A stretch of 31,980 nucleotides of DNA, taken from Sphingomonas sanxanigenens (lineage in GTDB: Bacteria; Pseudomonadota; Alphaproteobacteria; Sphingomonadales; Sphingomonadaceae). The stretch covers positions 1-31,980 of the forward strand of contig QFNN01000021.1 in NCBI GenBank assembly GCA_003240855.1, given 5' to 3'. Position 1 is the first letter of the stretch. Each line of letters begins with the position of its first letter. The notes under the pieces were generated by a model. The model saw nothing but the letters and a program-made list of their open reading frames with translations, did no database searches and was not told where the DNA came from. Positions 8,583 through 15,139 of this stretch are shown here, in pieces. The position numbers and the translations under genes were made by a program.

Positions 8583-8753
8583 GTGCGCACGCGGCTGAGC
8601 ATCTGCCGGCGCAAGGCGCGCTATGCGACCGAGGCTGATGCGTTGCGGGCGATCGCGGAATCGGGTCTCGCGCTCAGGCCCTATCACTGCGATCGCGGCG
8701 AGCATTTCCACCTGACGAGCCGCACCAGGGGAAAATGGCTGGCCGACCGTTGA
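8583..8753 (+). CDS. small hypothetical protein with Cys/His residues
   Basis: A frame starting at GTG 8583, eight bases after the TetR stop, encodes about 56 residues: MRTRLSICRRKARYATEADA followed by LRAIAESGLALRPYHCDRGE and HFHLTSRTRGKWLADR. The pattern C-x2-RKARY-x4-A-x-Y-x-C-x4-H-x-HLT resembles small treble-clef or zinc-ribbon-like proteins with a degenerate second knuckle. There is no clear ribosome-binding site and no ATG, so the start is a guess; coupling to the TetR gene is possible. It is too short for homology claims, but the residue pattern does not look random. Confidence 0.45.
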   Translation: MRTRLSICRRKARYATEADALRAIAESGLALRPYHCDRGEHFHLTSRTRGKWLADR

Positions 8754-8838
8754 TCTTACCGGCGTCACTCCGGTTCCTTCAAAAGCGACATAATATATCC
8801 AGAATTTCGAGCAGAAATCTATTATATTCCATAACAAT

Positions 8839-8867
8839 TTGACTGATGTTCTCATCTGAGATACAGA
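8839..8867 (+). promoter_or_regulatory. promoter of the cold-shock gene
   Basis: TTGACT at 8839-8844 and TACAGA at 8862-8867 are separated by exactly 17 bases inside an AT-rich patch. Transcription would start near 8874, leaving a leader of about 117 bases before the cold-shock ORF, similar to the long leaders of cspA-type genes. Confidence 0.5.
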
Positions 8868-8878
8868 TGAAATGCTAA

Positions 8879-8892
8879 CGTCGCCTGCGACG
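8879..8892 (+). repeat. hairpin at the 5' end of the cold-shock leader
   Basis: CGTCGC and GCGACG form a perfect six-base-pair stem with a two-base gap (8879-8892). It lies just after the predicted transcription start and could stabilise the 5' end or take part in a temperature-dependent leader structure. Confidence 0.4.
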
Positions 8893-8990
8893 GATTTTGA
8901 GGTCATCAGGCCGCTTTTTCCTTTCTCGCGCTACCAGCCTCGGTCATGTCCTTTGTGATCGGGTCCAATATTCTCGTGAGAGGAAAATTC

Positions 8991-9197
8991 ATGCCCATCG
9001 GGACCGTCAAATTTTTCAATACTGACAAAGGCTATGGCTTCATCTCGCCCGAAGATGGTGGAAGCGACAGCTTTGTGCACATTAGCGCTGTTGAGCGCTC
9101 GGGCATGCAGACGCTGAACAAGGATCAGAAGGTCAGCTACGATGTCGAAACCGATCAGCGTGGCAAGCAGTCGGCCGTAAATCTCCAGTCGGTCTGA
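8991..9197 (+). CDS. cold-shock protein, CspA family
   Basis: This is a 68-residue nucleic-acid-binding OB-fold protein that melts RNA structure. It begins MPIGTVKFFNTDKGYGFISP, with the RNA-binding motifs RNP1-like KGYGFI (residues 13-18) and RNP2-like DSFVHIS. The ATG at 8991 is chosen because it gives the exact family N-terminus and follows AGAGGAAAATTC; a longer open frame from 8946 is not needed. The promoter and leader are upstream, and a translation initiation factor IF-1 paralogue starts four bases after the stop. The pair may form a cold or stress translation unit; which csp paralogue it is cannot be said. Confidence 0.93.
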   Translation: MPIGTVKFFNTDKGYGFISPEDGGSDSFVHISAVERSGMQTLNKDQKVSYDVETDQRGKQSAVNLQSV

Positions 9198-9201
9198 TCT
9201 G

Positions 9202-9459
9202 TTGGCTAAAGAGGATCTCCTGGTCCTCGGCGGCGCGATCGAGGAGATTCTGCCGGATGGACGCTTCCGCGTCCGTCTCGGGAATGATGTGCTCATTGTC
9301 GCCTATACTGCCGGAAAGATGCGGCGTTATCGCATCCGCTCGATTGTCGGCGACCGTGTTCAGGTCGAGATGACTCCCTATGATCTGGGGAAGGGGAGGA
9401 TTATCTTCCGCGAGCGCACACCGGCAATGGGGGGAGCACCGTCGCGCCGTCGCCGCTAG
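9202..9459 (+). CDS. infA: translation initiation factor IF-1 paralogue
   Basis: This 85-residue S1/OB-fold protein is of the IF-1 family, which binds the ribosomal A site during initiation. It begins MAKEDLLVLGGAIEEILPDG and contains FRVRLGNDVLIVAYTAGKMR and VEMTPYDLGKGRI, the standard core, followed by a family-atypical tail ending MGGAPSRRRR. The start is TTG at 9202, four bases after the cold-shock stop and with no Shine-Dalgarno sequence, so translation is probably coupled. A main infA gene presumably exists elsewhere; a second copy joined to a csp gene suggests a role in cold or stress conditions. That role is inference. Confidence 0.88.
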   Translation: MAKEDLLVLGGAIEEILPDGRFRVRLGNDVLIVAYTAGKMRRYRIRSIVGDRVQVEMTPYDLGKGRIIFRERTPAMGGAPSRRRR

Positions 9460-9535
9460 TCGGCGGCGGACCCCGCTGTTCCCGTAGTCAGTCGAACCGC
9501 TGAAATCGTTTCCCCTTTCGATACAGGAACTGGCG

Positions 9536-9724
9536 ATGTCCGTTACCAGCAACTTCTATCTGGCTCGCGCCGCCGAATGTGCGCGAGACGCGGAGCAGGC
9601 GACCTTGAACAATGTCCGTGAACGTTGCCTGCGCGCCGAAGCGGCGTGGCGCTCAATGGCGGCGCGGCTTTTGTCGAGCGAGATGGAGCGCTCCAAGCAA
9701 GCCGCCGTAAAGGCGGCGCGCTAA
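9536..9724 (+). CDS. small helical protein, FYxxxAxE family, unknown function
   Basis: The product has 62 residues, MSVTSNFYLARAAECARDAE then QATLNNVRERCLRAEAAWRS and MAARLLSSEMERSKQAAVKA. It is predicted to be almost wholly helical with heptad-like alanines. CAGGAA lies six bases before the ATG. It has no signal peptide or membrane helix. The convergent protein at 9741-9962 aligns with it over 39 residues without gaps (shared Phe-Tyr, Ala-Glu, Arg-Cys, Trp and several Ala), so they are paralogues. Function is unknown; its position behind csp-infA hints at a stress-linked role, which is only inference. Confidence 0.7.
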   Translation: MSVTSNFYLARAAECARDAEQATLNNVRERCLRAEAAWRSMAARLLSSEMERSKQAAVKAAR

Positions 9725-9740
9725 GACTTTAGCCGATTAA

Positions 9741-9962
9741 CTAAATCGCCAAGATGCGATCATCGACCAAATAAGTCAGGTTCATCGTCAGCGACGCGAG
9801 TTGCGCACTGTCGCCACTGTCTATGGCGTCGGCGATAAGGCTCCATATGTTGGCGGAATGGACGCAGCGATCATGCATCCTGGACTCCGATGTTGTCAGT
9901 GCGATCGTCGCTGCTTCCGCCGACCAGCGGCGGTAGAAGCTTGCGGGCAGAGTTCCCATCAT
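9741..9962 (-). CDS. small helical protein, paralogue of the 9536 product
   Basis: The frame encodes about 73 residues. Its core FYRRWSAEAATIALTTSE, then SRMHDRCVHSANIWSLIADA aligns with the product of 9536-9724 over 39 positions, with about ten identities including FY, AE, RC and W. The start is doubtful: ATG at 9962 or 9959, or TTG at 9968. No good ribosome-binding site precedes any of these. The next gene upstream on this strand ends in GGATGACT, where its TGA overlaps an ATG that opens a different frame (MTFADDGNSA). The natural start could be that coupled ATG followed by a one-base frameshift. So the gene may be slightly damaged. Confidence 0.55.
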   Translation of the reverse strand: MMGTLPASFYRRWSAEAATIALTTSESRMHDRCVHSANIWSLIADAIDSGDSAQLASLTMNLTYLVDDRILAI

Positions 9963-9971
9963 CGGCAAAAG

Positions 9972-10127
9972 TCATCCCGTCGGGGCGATAGGCGAGATGC
10001 CGATCTCGAATGCCATCCGATGATATTCACGCGCGAGCCGTTCATGGGCATGCCGTGATTGGAGGCATTTCGCATCCAGGGCTTTCAAGGCTTCTTCCTT
10101 GGCGCGACGTATATGGAATGTGGACAT
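9972..10127 (-). CDS. 51-residue helical protein, unknown function
   Basis: The frame encodes MSTFHIRRAKEEALKALDAK, CLQSRHAHERLAREYHRMAF and EIGISPIAPTG. The ATG at 10127 follows GGAGGGAG at about ten bases, a good start signal. The sequence is charged and helical, with H-x2-LA-x2-Y-x3-A spacing reminiscent of the two neighbouring tiny proteins, though similarity is too weak to claim common descent. Its TGA overlaps an ATG in front of the 9741-9962 gene, so the two may be translated together. Function is unknown. Confidence 0.65.
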   Translation of the reverse strand: MSTFHIRRAKEEALKALDAKCLQSRHAHERLAREYHRMAFEIGISPIAPTG

Positions 10128-10234
10128 CGTATAGCTCCCTCCAATGGGCGGCAGCTCACCGATTTGCTGTCAACTATCGCCCTGCCAAGGGGTCTTCGGG
10201 CGATATGCGCTCAGCATAGCATGAAAGCGCACGA

Positions 10235-10308
10235 TAGTCGCGCCAAAAGGGGAAGCCTGCGGCGAGGACCGGCAATAGGGCAAAAGGATGCGCGCGCTCG
10301 AACGGCGA
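10235..10308 (-). pseudogene. decayed 5' end of a second copy of the neighbouring membrane-protein gene
   Basis: The minus strand here reads SPFERAHPFALLPVLAAGFP then FWRDY. This matches the N-terminus of the intact protein at 10430-11251 (MPFKRAHYFVILLIVATGFA then FWSSY): PF, RAH, GF, FW and Y are all kept in register and the DNA aligns through this stretch. The start ATG has become TCG, and similarity ends after the Tyr. Upstream it is preceded by a copy of the repeat that precedes the intact gene. It is therefore a relic of a tandem duplication, with no coding capacity of its own. The frame remains open from 10365 to 10174 by chance. Confidence 0.75.
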
Positions 10309-10393
10309 CGTTACCCGCACTGCCACTTGAGTCCGCCTCGATGCCGAAGCGCCTCTCGTGCCCACGCGGCCGATCCCTCGGGCGTGGTTATGC

Positions 10394-10424
10394 TGTCAAG
10401 CATGCATGCTATTCACGGCGGCGT
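10394..10424. repeat. 31-base direct repeat, copy 1
   Basis: TGTCAA, three variable bases, then a 22-base block beginning TGCATGCTATTCACGGCGG. It matches copy 2 at 11344-11374 at 29 of 31 positions, exactly 950 bases away. In copy 2 the block contains the last codons and stop of the ABC exporter and a TTGACA promoter element (minus strand). Here it lies a few bases past the stop of the membrane-protein gene. Confidence 0.9.
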
Positions 10425-10429
10425 TCGAT

Positions 10430-11251
10430 TTAGGCGGCTTCGGCGACAGGCCCCGATTTTAGCGCCGGCCTTCGCCCCGCAGTCCAGCCGAACCACGCGA
10501 TCGCCGCACCCGCCGCCAGCCACAGCAGCAGCCAGGGCAGTTCGGGAAGCGAACCGATCTTGACGAAAAACGCCCGCCAGGCGGCGTTCCGGCCCAGCGT
10601 CTCGAACAGGATGCTCTGGATCACGATGATAGCGGCCGTGAACAGGAACACGCCGCCATGGCGCGGAGCCTGCCGGTAAAGCCACACTGTCAGCAGCAGC
10701 GCGACGAGATTGGCGAGATGCATCGAATAGGCGAAAAGGTAGAAGTCCTGCGGCCCGGCGATGATGAGGCCGGGCGCATAATGGTCGAACACCCGGCCCA
10801 GGATCGGAGAAATCAGCAGGATGGGCGTCGCCAGCATCGCGCGCGCGTGAAGCTGGACGTTGCGCCGGTCGCGCAGCGCCACATAGTAGAGCCAGCCCAC
10901 GGCAAGATCGGCGACGATGTCGAACGTGCCGAGCCGCGCGCCGTAAATCTGATAGAAAATATCGTCCGGCGTGGCCTTCGCCATCGTCCAGATGACGCCC
11001 CAGCCGCCTGCAAAGAAAATGGGGAAGAGCCCAAGGCTCGCCTTGCCGACGGCGCTGTGCAGCGCGAAGCGCCTTGTGCTCGCGGACCAGCTCTGCATCG
11101 TCAGCATCGCCATCCACAGCCCGGCGCTCGTGCCGTGCAGGTGCCAGGCGGCCGGCGCGCTCGACAGCTTGCCCAGATAACTGCTCCAGAACGCAAAGCC
11201 TGTCGCAACGATCAACAATATGACGAAATAATGCGCTCGCTTGAACGGCAT
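10430..11251 (-). CDS. multi-pass integral membrane protein, unknown function
   Basis: The product has 273 residues with about seven or eight hydrophobic segments spread over its whole length (first at about 9-24, last at about 241-260) and a short basic tail ending SGPVAEAA. A conserved-looking pair of histidine segments, AWHLHGTSAGLWMAML near residue 41 and RRFALHSAVGKASLGLF near residue 61, recalls families that bind haem or metal through membrane histidines; that is only a suggestion. GGGGTG stands upstream of the ATG. On the minus strand TTGACA (11349-11344) and CAGGAT (11326-11321) with 17 bases between form a possible promoter. The gene was part of a tandem duplication whose second copy has decayed. 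Confidence 0.8.
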   Translation of the reverse strand: MPFKRAHYFVILLIVATGFAFWSSYLGKLSSAPAAWHLHGTSAGLWMAMLTMQSWSASTRRFALHSAVGKASLGLFPIFFAGGWGVIWTMAKATPDDIFYQIYGARLGTFDIVADLAVGWLYYVALRDRRNVQLHARAMLATPILLISPILGRVFDHYAPGLIIAGPQDFYLFAYSMHLANLVALLLTVWLYRQAPRHGGVFLFTAAIIVIQSILFETLGRNAAWRAFFVKIGSLPELPWLLLWLAAGAAIAWFGWTAGRRPALKSGPVAEAA

Positions 11252-11343
11252 CGCTCACCCCCGCCACGCCAGCCGGTCATGCCGGCAGTGATGCGGTAGC
11301 GACCTTGTTCCGCACCGCCGATCCTGTGGAGCGTCGGGCGGTT

Positions 11344-11374
11344 TGTCAATCGTGCATGCTATTCACGGCGGCGT
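11344..11374. repeat. 31-base direct repeat, copy 2
   Basis: This partner of 10394-10424 spans the end of the ABC exporter gene (codons Arg-Arg-Glu-stop on the minus strand) and the TTGACA element that may drive the membrane-protein gene. The repeat is explained by duplication of the segment running from the exporter's 3' end into the membrane-protein gene. Confidence 0.9.
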
Positions 11375-13245
11375 GCGAAACCGCTCCATCGCGTCGCGCG
11401 CACCGAGGGGCGGACGCCCATGGGGCGCGGCAGCGCGATGGGCAGCGAAACGGTCGTCGCCGGCGGGCGCGCCGGGGCCGGCTCGGCGGCTTCGGCCAGC
11501 GGGCGGTCCAGCCCTTCGGCCTGCATCGCCCACAGCCGGCGGAATGCGCCGCCTTCGCGCAGCAGGCGCATCGGCGGGCCGTCCTCGACAACGCGGCCCT
11601 CCTCGATCACGAGGATGCGGTCGAAGGAGACGACGGTCGACAGGCGATGCGCCACCGCCAGCACGGTGCGGTTGGCCATCAGCGCGTCGAGGCCCTGCTG
11701 CACCTCGATCTCCGATCCGGTGTCGAGCGCCGACGTCGCCTCGTCGAGCAGGACGATGCGGCTATCCTTCAGGAAGGCGCGGGCGATGCCGATGCGCTGG
11801 CGCTGGCCGCCCGACAGGTTGGTTCCGCGCTCGCCGACGATGCTGTCATAGCCGTGCGGCATCTCGCGGATGAAGGCGTCGCAATGCGCCGCTTCGGCCG
11901 CGCGGCGGATTTCCGCGTCGGTCGCGTCGGCGCGCGCGAAGCGGATATTCTCCATGATCGACCGGTGGAACAGCAACACTTCCTGCGGCACCACGGCGAC
12001 GGCTTCGTGCAGGCTGTCCTGCGTCACGGCGTCGATCGCCTGCCCGTCGATCAGGATGCGCCCGGCCTGCACGTCGTAGAGGCGCTGGACGAGCTGGAGG
12101 ATGGTCGATTTGCCCGCGCCCGACGGGCCGACGATGCCCACTTTCTGCCCCGCCGGCACTTCGATGCTGAGATCATGGAGCACCGGGCGGTGCGGATCAT
12201 AGCCGAAGCTGACATTCTCAAGCCGGATCGATCCGTTGCTCGGGCGCAGCGGCTGGGCGTCGGGCGCGTCCGTCAACGTCTGCGGCGCGCCGATGATCTC
12301 CAGCGTTTCGCGCAGATAGCTGAACTGCTGGCTGGTATCGATCAGCGCCATCGCCAGATCGCGCGATCCGTTGAGCATGCGGAAGGTCATCGCGCTGATG
12401 ACGACCACGTCGCCCGCCGTGATCGCGCCGGTCGACCAATAGCCGACCGCCCACAGCAAGATGCCGCCGACGAGGATGACCAGCGCCACGTCGTGCAGGC
12501 AGCGGATGCGCTCCACGAAGAACCAGCCGCGCCGCTGCGCCGCCGCATCCTCCTCGAAAAAGCCGCGCAGCCGGTCGGTCTCGCGCTCGCGTGCGGCGAA
12601 GGCCTTCACCGCGCGGATATTGGTGATGAGGTCGACCAGCTCGCCGCTGCTGTTGCTCGCCTTGCGCGCGAACGCCTTGTGATAGACGTCGCCGCGCAGC
12701 CCCAGCGTCACCAGCACGCCGCTCGCGATAAGGAAGATCAGCGCCAGCACGATCGCCATGCGCAGGTCTATGGTCAGGAAGATCAGCAACGCGCCTGCAA
12801 AGGCGATCAGCGGAGGGGTGATTTCCATCAGGATGCGGTGGATCAGCGCGCTGAACGATCCGGTGAGCGCGCTGACGCGGTGGCCCAGCGATCCCGCCCG
12901 CTCATTCTGGAAGAAGGACAATTGGTGCCCGCTCAAATGGCCGAACATGTCGAGGCGGATGCGCACGCCGGTCGAAACGGTCATCCGGCAAAGCTGCATG
13001 GCGCCCGCGCGCAGCAGGCCGCTCTCGACCGCGACGAGGCCGACAAAGGCGAACAGCGCGAGGCGGACGGCGCCCAGGTCATGCGCCGCGCCCGTCATCG
13101 CATCGACGAGCAGCTTCATCGCATATTGCACCCCCACCGCGCTGGCCGACGCGCACACCACCAGCACGGTCAGCAGGGCGAATCCGAACGGCCTGGTCGC
13201 GACATAATGGATCAGGAAGCGCAAGGGACTGGCGAGAAAGGGCAA
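11359..13245 (-). CDS. ABC exporter, fused membrane and ATPase domains
   Basis: This is a half-size type I ABC exporter of about 628 residues. It has an N-terminal six-helix membrane domain (starting near LIHYVATRPFGFALLTVLVV) and a C-terminal nucleotide-binding domain. The ATPase motifs are Walker A GPSGAGKST, Q-loop PQEVLLF, signature NLSGGQRQR, Walker B IVLLDEATSALD and switch His in VAHRLST, all intact. A poorly conserved proline- and arginine-rich tail follows. I prefer the TTG at 13245, seven bases after AAGGA, because it puts the first residues where the family usually starts; ATG at 13317 would add 24 residues. It is likely a homodimer exporting a lipid, peptide or drug; the substrate cannot be told. 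Confidence 0.88.
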   Translation of the reverse strand: MPFLASPLRFLIHYVATRPFGFALLTVLVVCASASAVGVQYAMKLLVDAMTGAAHDLGAVRLALFAFVGLVAVESGLLRAGAMQLCRMTVSTGVRIRLDMFGHLSGHQLSFFQNERAGSLGHRVSALTGSFSALIHRILMEITPPLIAFAGALLIFLTIDLRMAIVLALIFLIASGVLVTLGLRGDVYHKAFARKASNSSGELVDLITNIRAVKAFAARERETDRLRGFFEEDAAAQRRGWFFVERIRCLHDVALVILVGGILLWAVGYWSTGAITAGDVVVISAMTFRMLNGSRDLAMALIDTSQQFSYLRETLEIIGAPQTLTDAPDAQPLRPSNGSIRLENVSFGYDPHRPVLHDLSIEVPAGQKVGIVGPSGAGKSTILQLVQRLYDVQAGRILIDGQAIDAVTQDSLHEAVAVVPQEVLLFHRSIMENIRFARADATDAEIRRAAEAAHCDAFIREMPHGYDSIVGERGTNLSGGQRQRIGIARAFLKDSRIVLLDEATSALDTGSEIEVQQGLDALMANRTVLAVAHRLSTVVSFDRILVIEEGRVVEDGPPMRLLREGGAFRRLWAMQAEGLDRPLAEAAEPAPARPPATTVSLPIALPRPMGVRPSVRATRWSGFARRRE

Positions 13246-13347
13246 TATGAGTTCCTTCAAACCCGGCGGAAAGGGTTGTGCAACGCAGCAAACTCGCCGA
13301 GGCACAGAAGGATGCACGATCGGGCCGCTAATTAACTCCGTCCGTCG

Positions 13348-13938
13348 TTATCGCCGCAAGAGGAAAACCGCATGCTCCGCGCGGAAATTGGCGGCGGCGG
13401 CGCTGGTCGGCCGACCGCGGTTGAGGAACCACGCCCCTTCGACGGTCAGGCCGTGGTCGCGCACATAGGCGCGGAAATCGTCGATCGTGACATGATGGAT
13501 GTTGGGCGTTTCATACCAGGCGACGGGCAGCAGCTTGGTCACCGGCATCCGCCCGCCCCACAATAGCGAGGCGCGCACGCGCCAGTGCGCGAAATTGGGG
13601 AAGGAGACGAAGGCGCGCGTCCCGATCCTCAGCAACTGGTCGAGCACGCGGTCGGGACGCTGCGTCGTCTGCAGCGTCTGGCTGAGGATCGCATAGTCGA
13701 AGGCCGCATCGGGATAGTCGGCCAGATCGGCGTCGGCGTCGCCCTGGATGACCGAAAGGCCGCGCGCCACCGCCGCCGCGACATTCTCCGCATCGATCTC
13801 CAGCCCGCGCGCATCGACGCCGCGCGTGTCGCGCAGCGCCGCCATCAGCGCCCCGTCGCCGCAGCCGACGTCGAGCACGCGGGCGCCGGGGGCGACATTG
13901 GCCGCGATCACCGCCAGGTCGGGGCGCAGCGCGGTCAT
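13348..13938 (-). CDS. metW: methionine biosynthesis protein MetW
   Basis: This 196-residue class I SAM-dependent methyltransferase-fold protein belongs to the MetW family, which occurs with metX and is needed for or modulates homoserine acylation. The SAM-binding motif VLDVGCGDGAL is at residues 21-31. The family hallmark SQTLQTTQRPDRVLDQLLRI follows, and NFAHWRVRASLLWGGRMPVT and WYETPNIHHVTIDDFRAYV are also typical. Its ATG overlaps the metX stop (ATGA), so the two are translated together. The gene ends about 100 bases before the ABC exporter start on the same strand, so continued transcription into that gene is possible. Confidence 0.94.
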   Translation of the reverse strand: MTALRPDLAVIAANVAPGARVLDVGCGDGALMAALRDTRGVDARGLEIDAENVAAAVARGLSVIQGDADADLADYPDAAFDYAILSQTLQTTQRPDRVLDQLLRIGTRAFVSFPNFAHWRVRASLLWGGRMPVTKLLPVAWYETPNIHHVTIDDFRAYVRDHGLTVEGAWFLNRGRPTSAAAANFRAEHAVFLLRR

Positions 13939-15071
13939 CGCCGTTCGCCCGCGCGCAGGAAACCGTCGACCACCCGATTGAGCTCGGGCACGTCGAGCAG
14001 GAAGCTGTCATGCCCGAAAGGCGCTTTCAGTTCGACGAAGCTCACCGGCGCGCCGGCCGCGTTGAGCGCGTGGACGACGGCGCGCGATTCGGATGTGGGA
14101 TAAAGCCAGTCGGTGTCGAAGCTGACGATGCAGAAGCGCGCCTGCGTGCCGCGGAAGGCGTCGGCCAGCCGCCCGCCATGTTCCTCGGCCACGTCCAAAT
14201 AATCCATCGCGCGGGTGATGTAGAGATAGCTGTTGGCGTCGAAGCGGTCGGTGAAGGCCAGCCCCTGATGCCGCAAATAGCTCTCGACCTGGAAATCGGC
14301 GTCGAAGCCGAAGCTTTTCTCCCCAAATGGCTTTTCCGGGCGCGCCTGCAGCCGCCGGCCGAACTTCTCGGTCAGCCCGGCTTCGGAAAGATAGGTGATG
14401 TGCGCCGCCATCCGCGCCACGGCCAGCCCGGCGGCCGGCGGCTCGCCGTTATAATAATCGCCGCCCCGCCACTGTGGATCGGCCATCACCGCCTGCCGCC
14501 CGACTTCGTGGAAGGCGATATTCTGCGCCGAATGGCGCGCCGCCGACGCGATCACCACAAAGGCTTCGGCGCGGTGCGGATAGGTCGCCGCCCAGCTCAG
14601 CGCCTGCATCCCCCCCATCGATCCGCCGACGATCGCGCGCAGCCGCGCGATGCCGAGATGATCGAGCAGCGCTTTCTGCGCGCGCACCATGTCGCGGATG
14701 GTGATGACCGGAAAGCGCATCGCATAGGGCGCGCCCGTCGCCGGATCGATGCTCGCCGGCCCCGTCGATCCCATGCAACTGCCCAGCACATTGGCGCAGA
14801 TGATGAAGTGGCGCGCCGGGTCGATCGGTTTGCCGTCGCCCACCATGCGCTGCCACCAGCCGGGCTTGCCGGTGCGCGGGTGGGTGGAGGCGACATGCTG
14901 GTCGCCGGTCAGCGCGTGGCAGATCAGGATCGCGTTGGTCGCCTCGGCGTCGAGCGCGCCGTAGGTTTCGTATCCGATCTCGATCTCGGCGAGGCTCGCG
15001 CCTCCGTCCAGCTTGAAGGGGCCGGGCAGGCGGACATGGCGGGCAAGGCCGAAGCGGGCGTCGTCGAGCAC
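13935..15071 (-). CDS. metX: homoserine O-acyltransferase MetX
   Basis: The product is the alpha/beta-hydrolase that acylates homoserine as the first committed step to methionine. It has 378 residues. The nucleophile elbow GGSMGG places Ser151; the triad is completed by Asp321 in FDTDWLYPT and His354 in FGHDSF. The oxyanion and substrate regions HALTGDQHV and NVLGSCMGSTGPAS are present. The start is GTG at 15071 with no ribosome-binding site, which agrees with a promoter that would begin transcription at that base. Acetyl- versus succinyl-CoA use cannot be decided by eye in this family. It is co-translated with metW and divergent from hisC. Confidence 0.94.
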   Translation of the reverse strand: MLDDARFGLARHVRLPGPFKLDGGASLAEIEIGYETYGALDAEATNAILICHALTGDQHVASTHPRTGKPGWWQRMVGDGKPIDPARHFIICANVLGSCMGSTGPASIDPATGAPYAMRFPVITIRDMVRAQKALLDHLGIARLRAIVGGSMGGMQALSWAATYPHRAEAFVVIASAARHSAQNIAFHEVGRQAVMADPQWRGGDYYNGEPPAAGLAVARMAAHITYLSEAGLTEKFGRRLQARPEKPFGEKSFGFDADFQVESYLRHQGLAFTDRFDANSYLYITRAMDYLDVAEEHGGRLADAFRGTQARFCIVSFDTDWLYPTSESRAVVHALNAAGAPVSFVELKAPFGHDSFLLDVPELNRVVDGFLRAGERR

Positions 15072-15078
15072 GCCGCAG

Positions 15079-15107
15079 CGCTAGGGGGCGCGCCGCCGCC
15101 TTGTCAA
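15079..15107 (-). promoter_or_regulatory. metX-metW promoter, leaderless
   Basis: On the minus strand TTGACA (15107-15102) and CTAGCG (15084-15079) are separated by exactly 17 bases. Initiation about seven bases on falls at 15072-15071, the GTG start of metX. The -35 box is the complement of the bases used as the hisC -35 box. Confidence 0.65.
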
Positions 15108-15129
15108 TCGGTGCGCGCGGGCGCTAGGG
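15101..15129 (+). promoter_or_regulatory. hisC-tyrA promoter, near-leaderless
   Basis: TTGTCA (15101-15106) and CTAGGG (15124-15129) are separated by 17 bases. Initiation is expected near 15136, about four bases before the hisC ATG, and no Shine-Dalgarno sequence precedes that ATG. It shares five bases of its -35 box with the divergent metX promoter. Confidence 0.6.
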
Positions 15130-15139
15130 GCCTCGGGCT

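Noticed and set aside
10059..10433. Plus-strand open frame of 124 codons
   Set aside because: It runs antisense to the 51-residue gene and the duplication relic and has no protein-like pattern.
11305..13335. A 676-codon plus-strand open frame opposite the ABC exporter
   Set aside because: Antisense shadow; all ABC motifs are on the minus strand.
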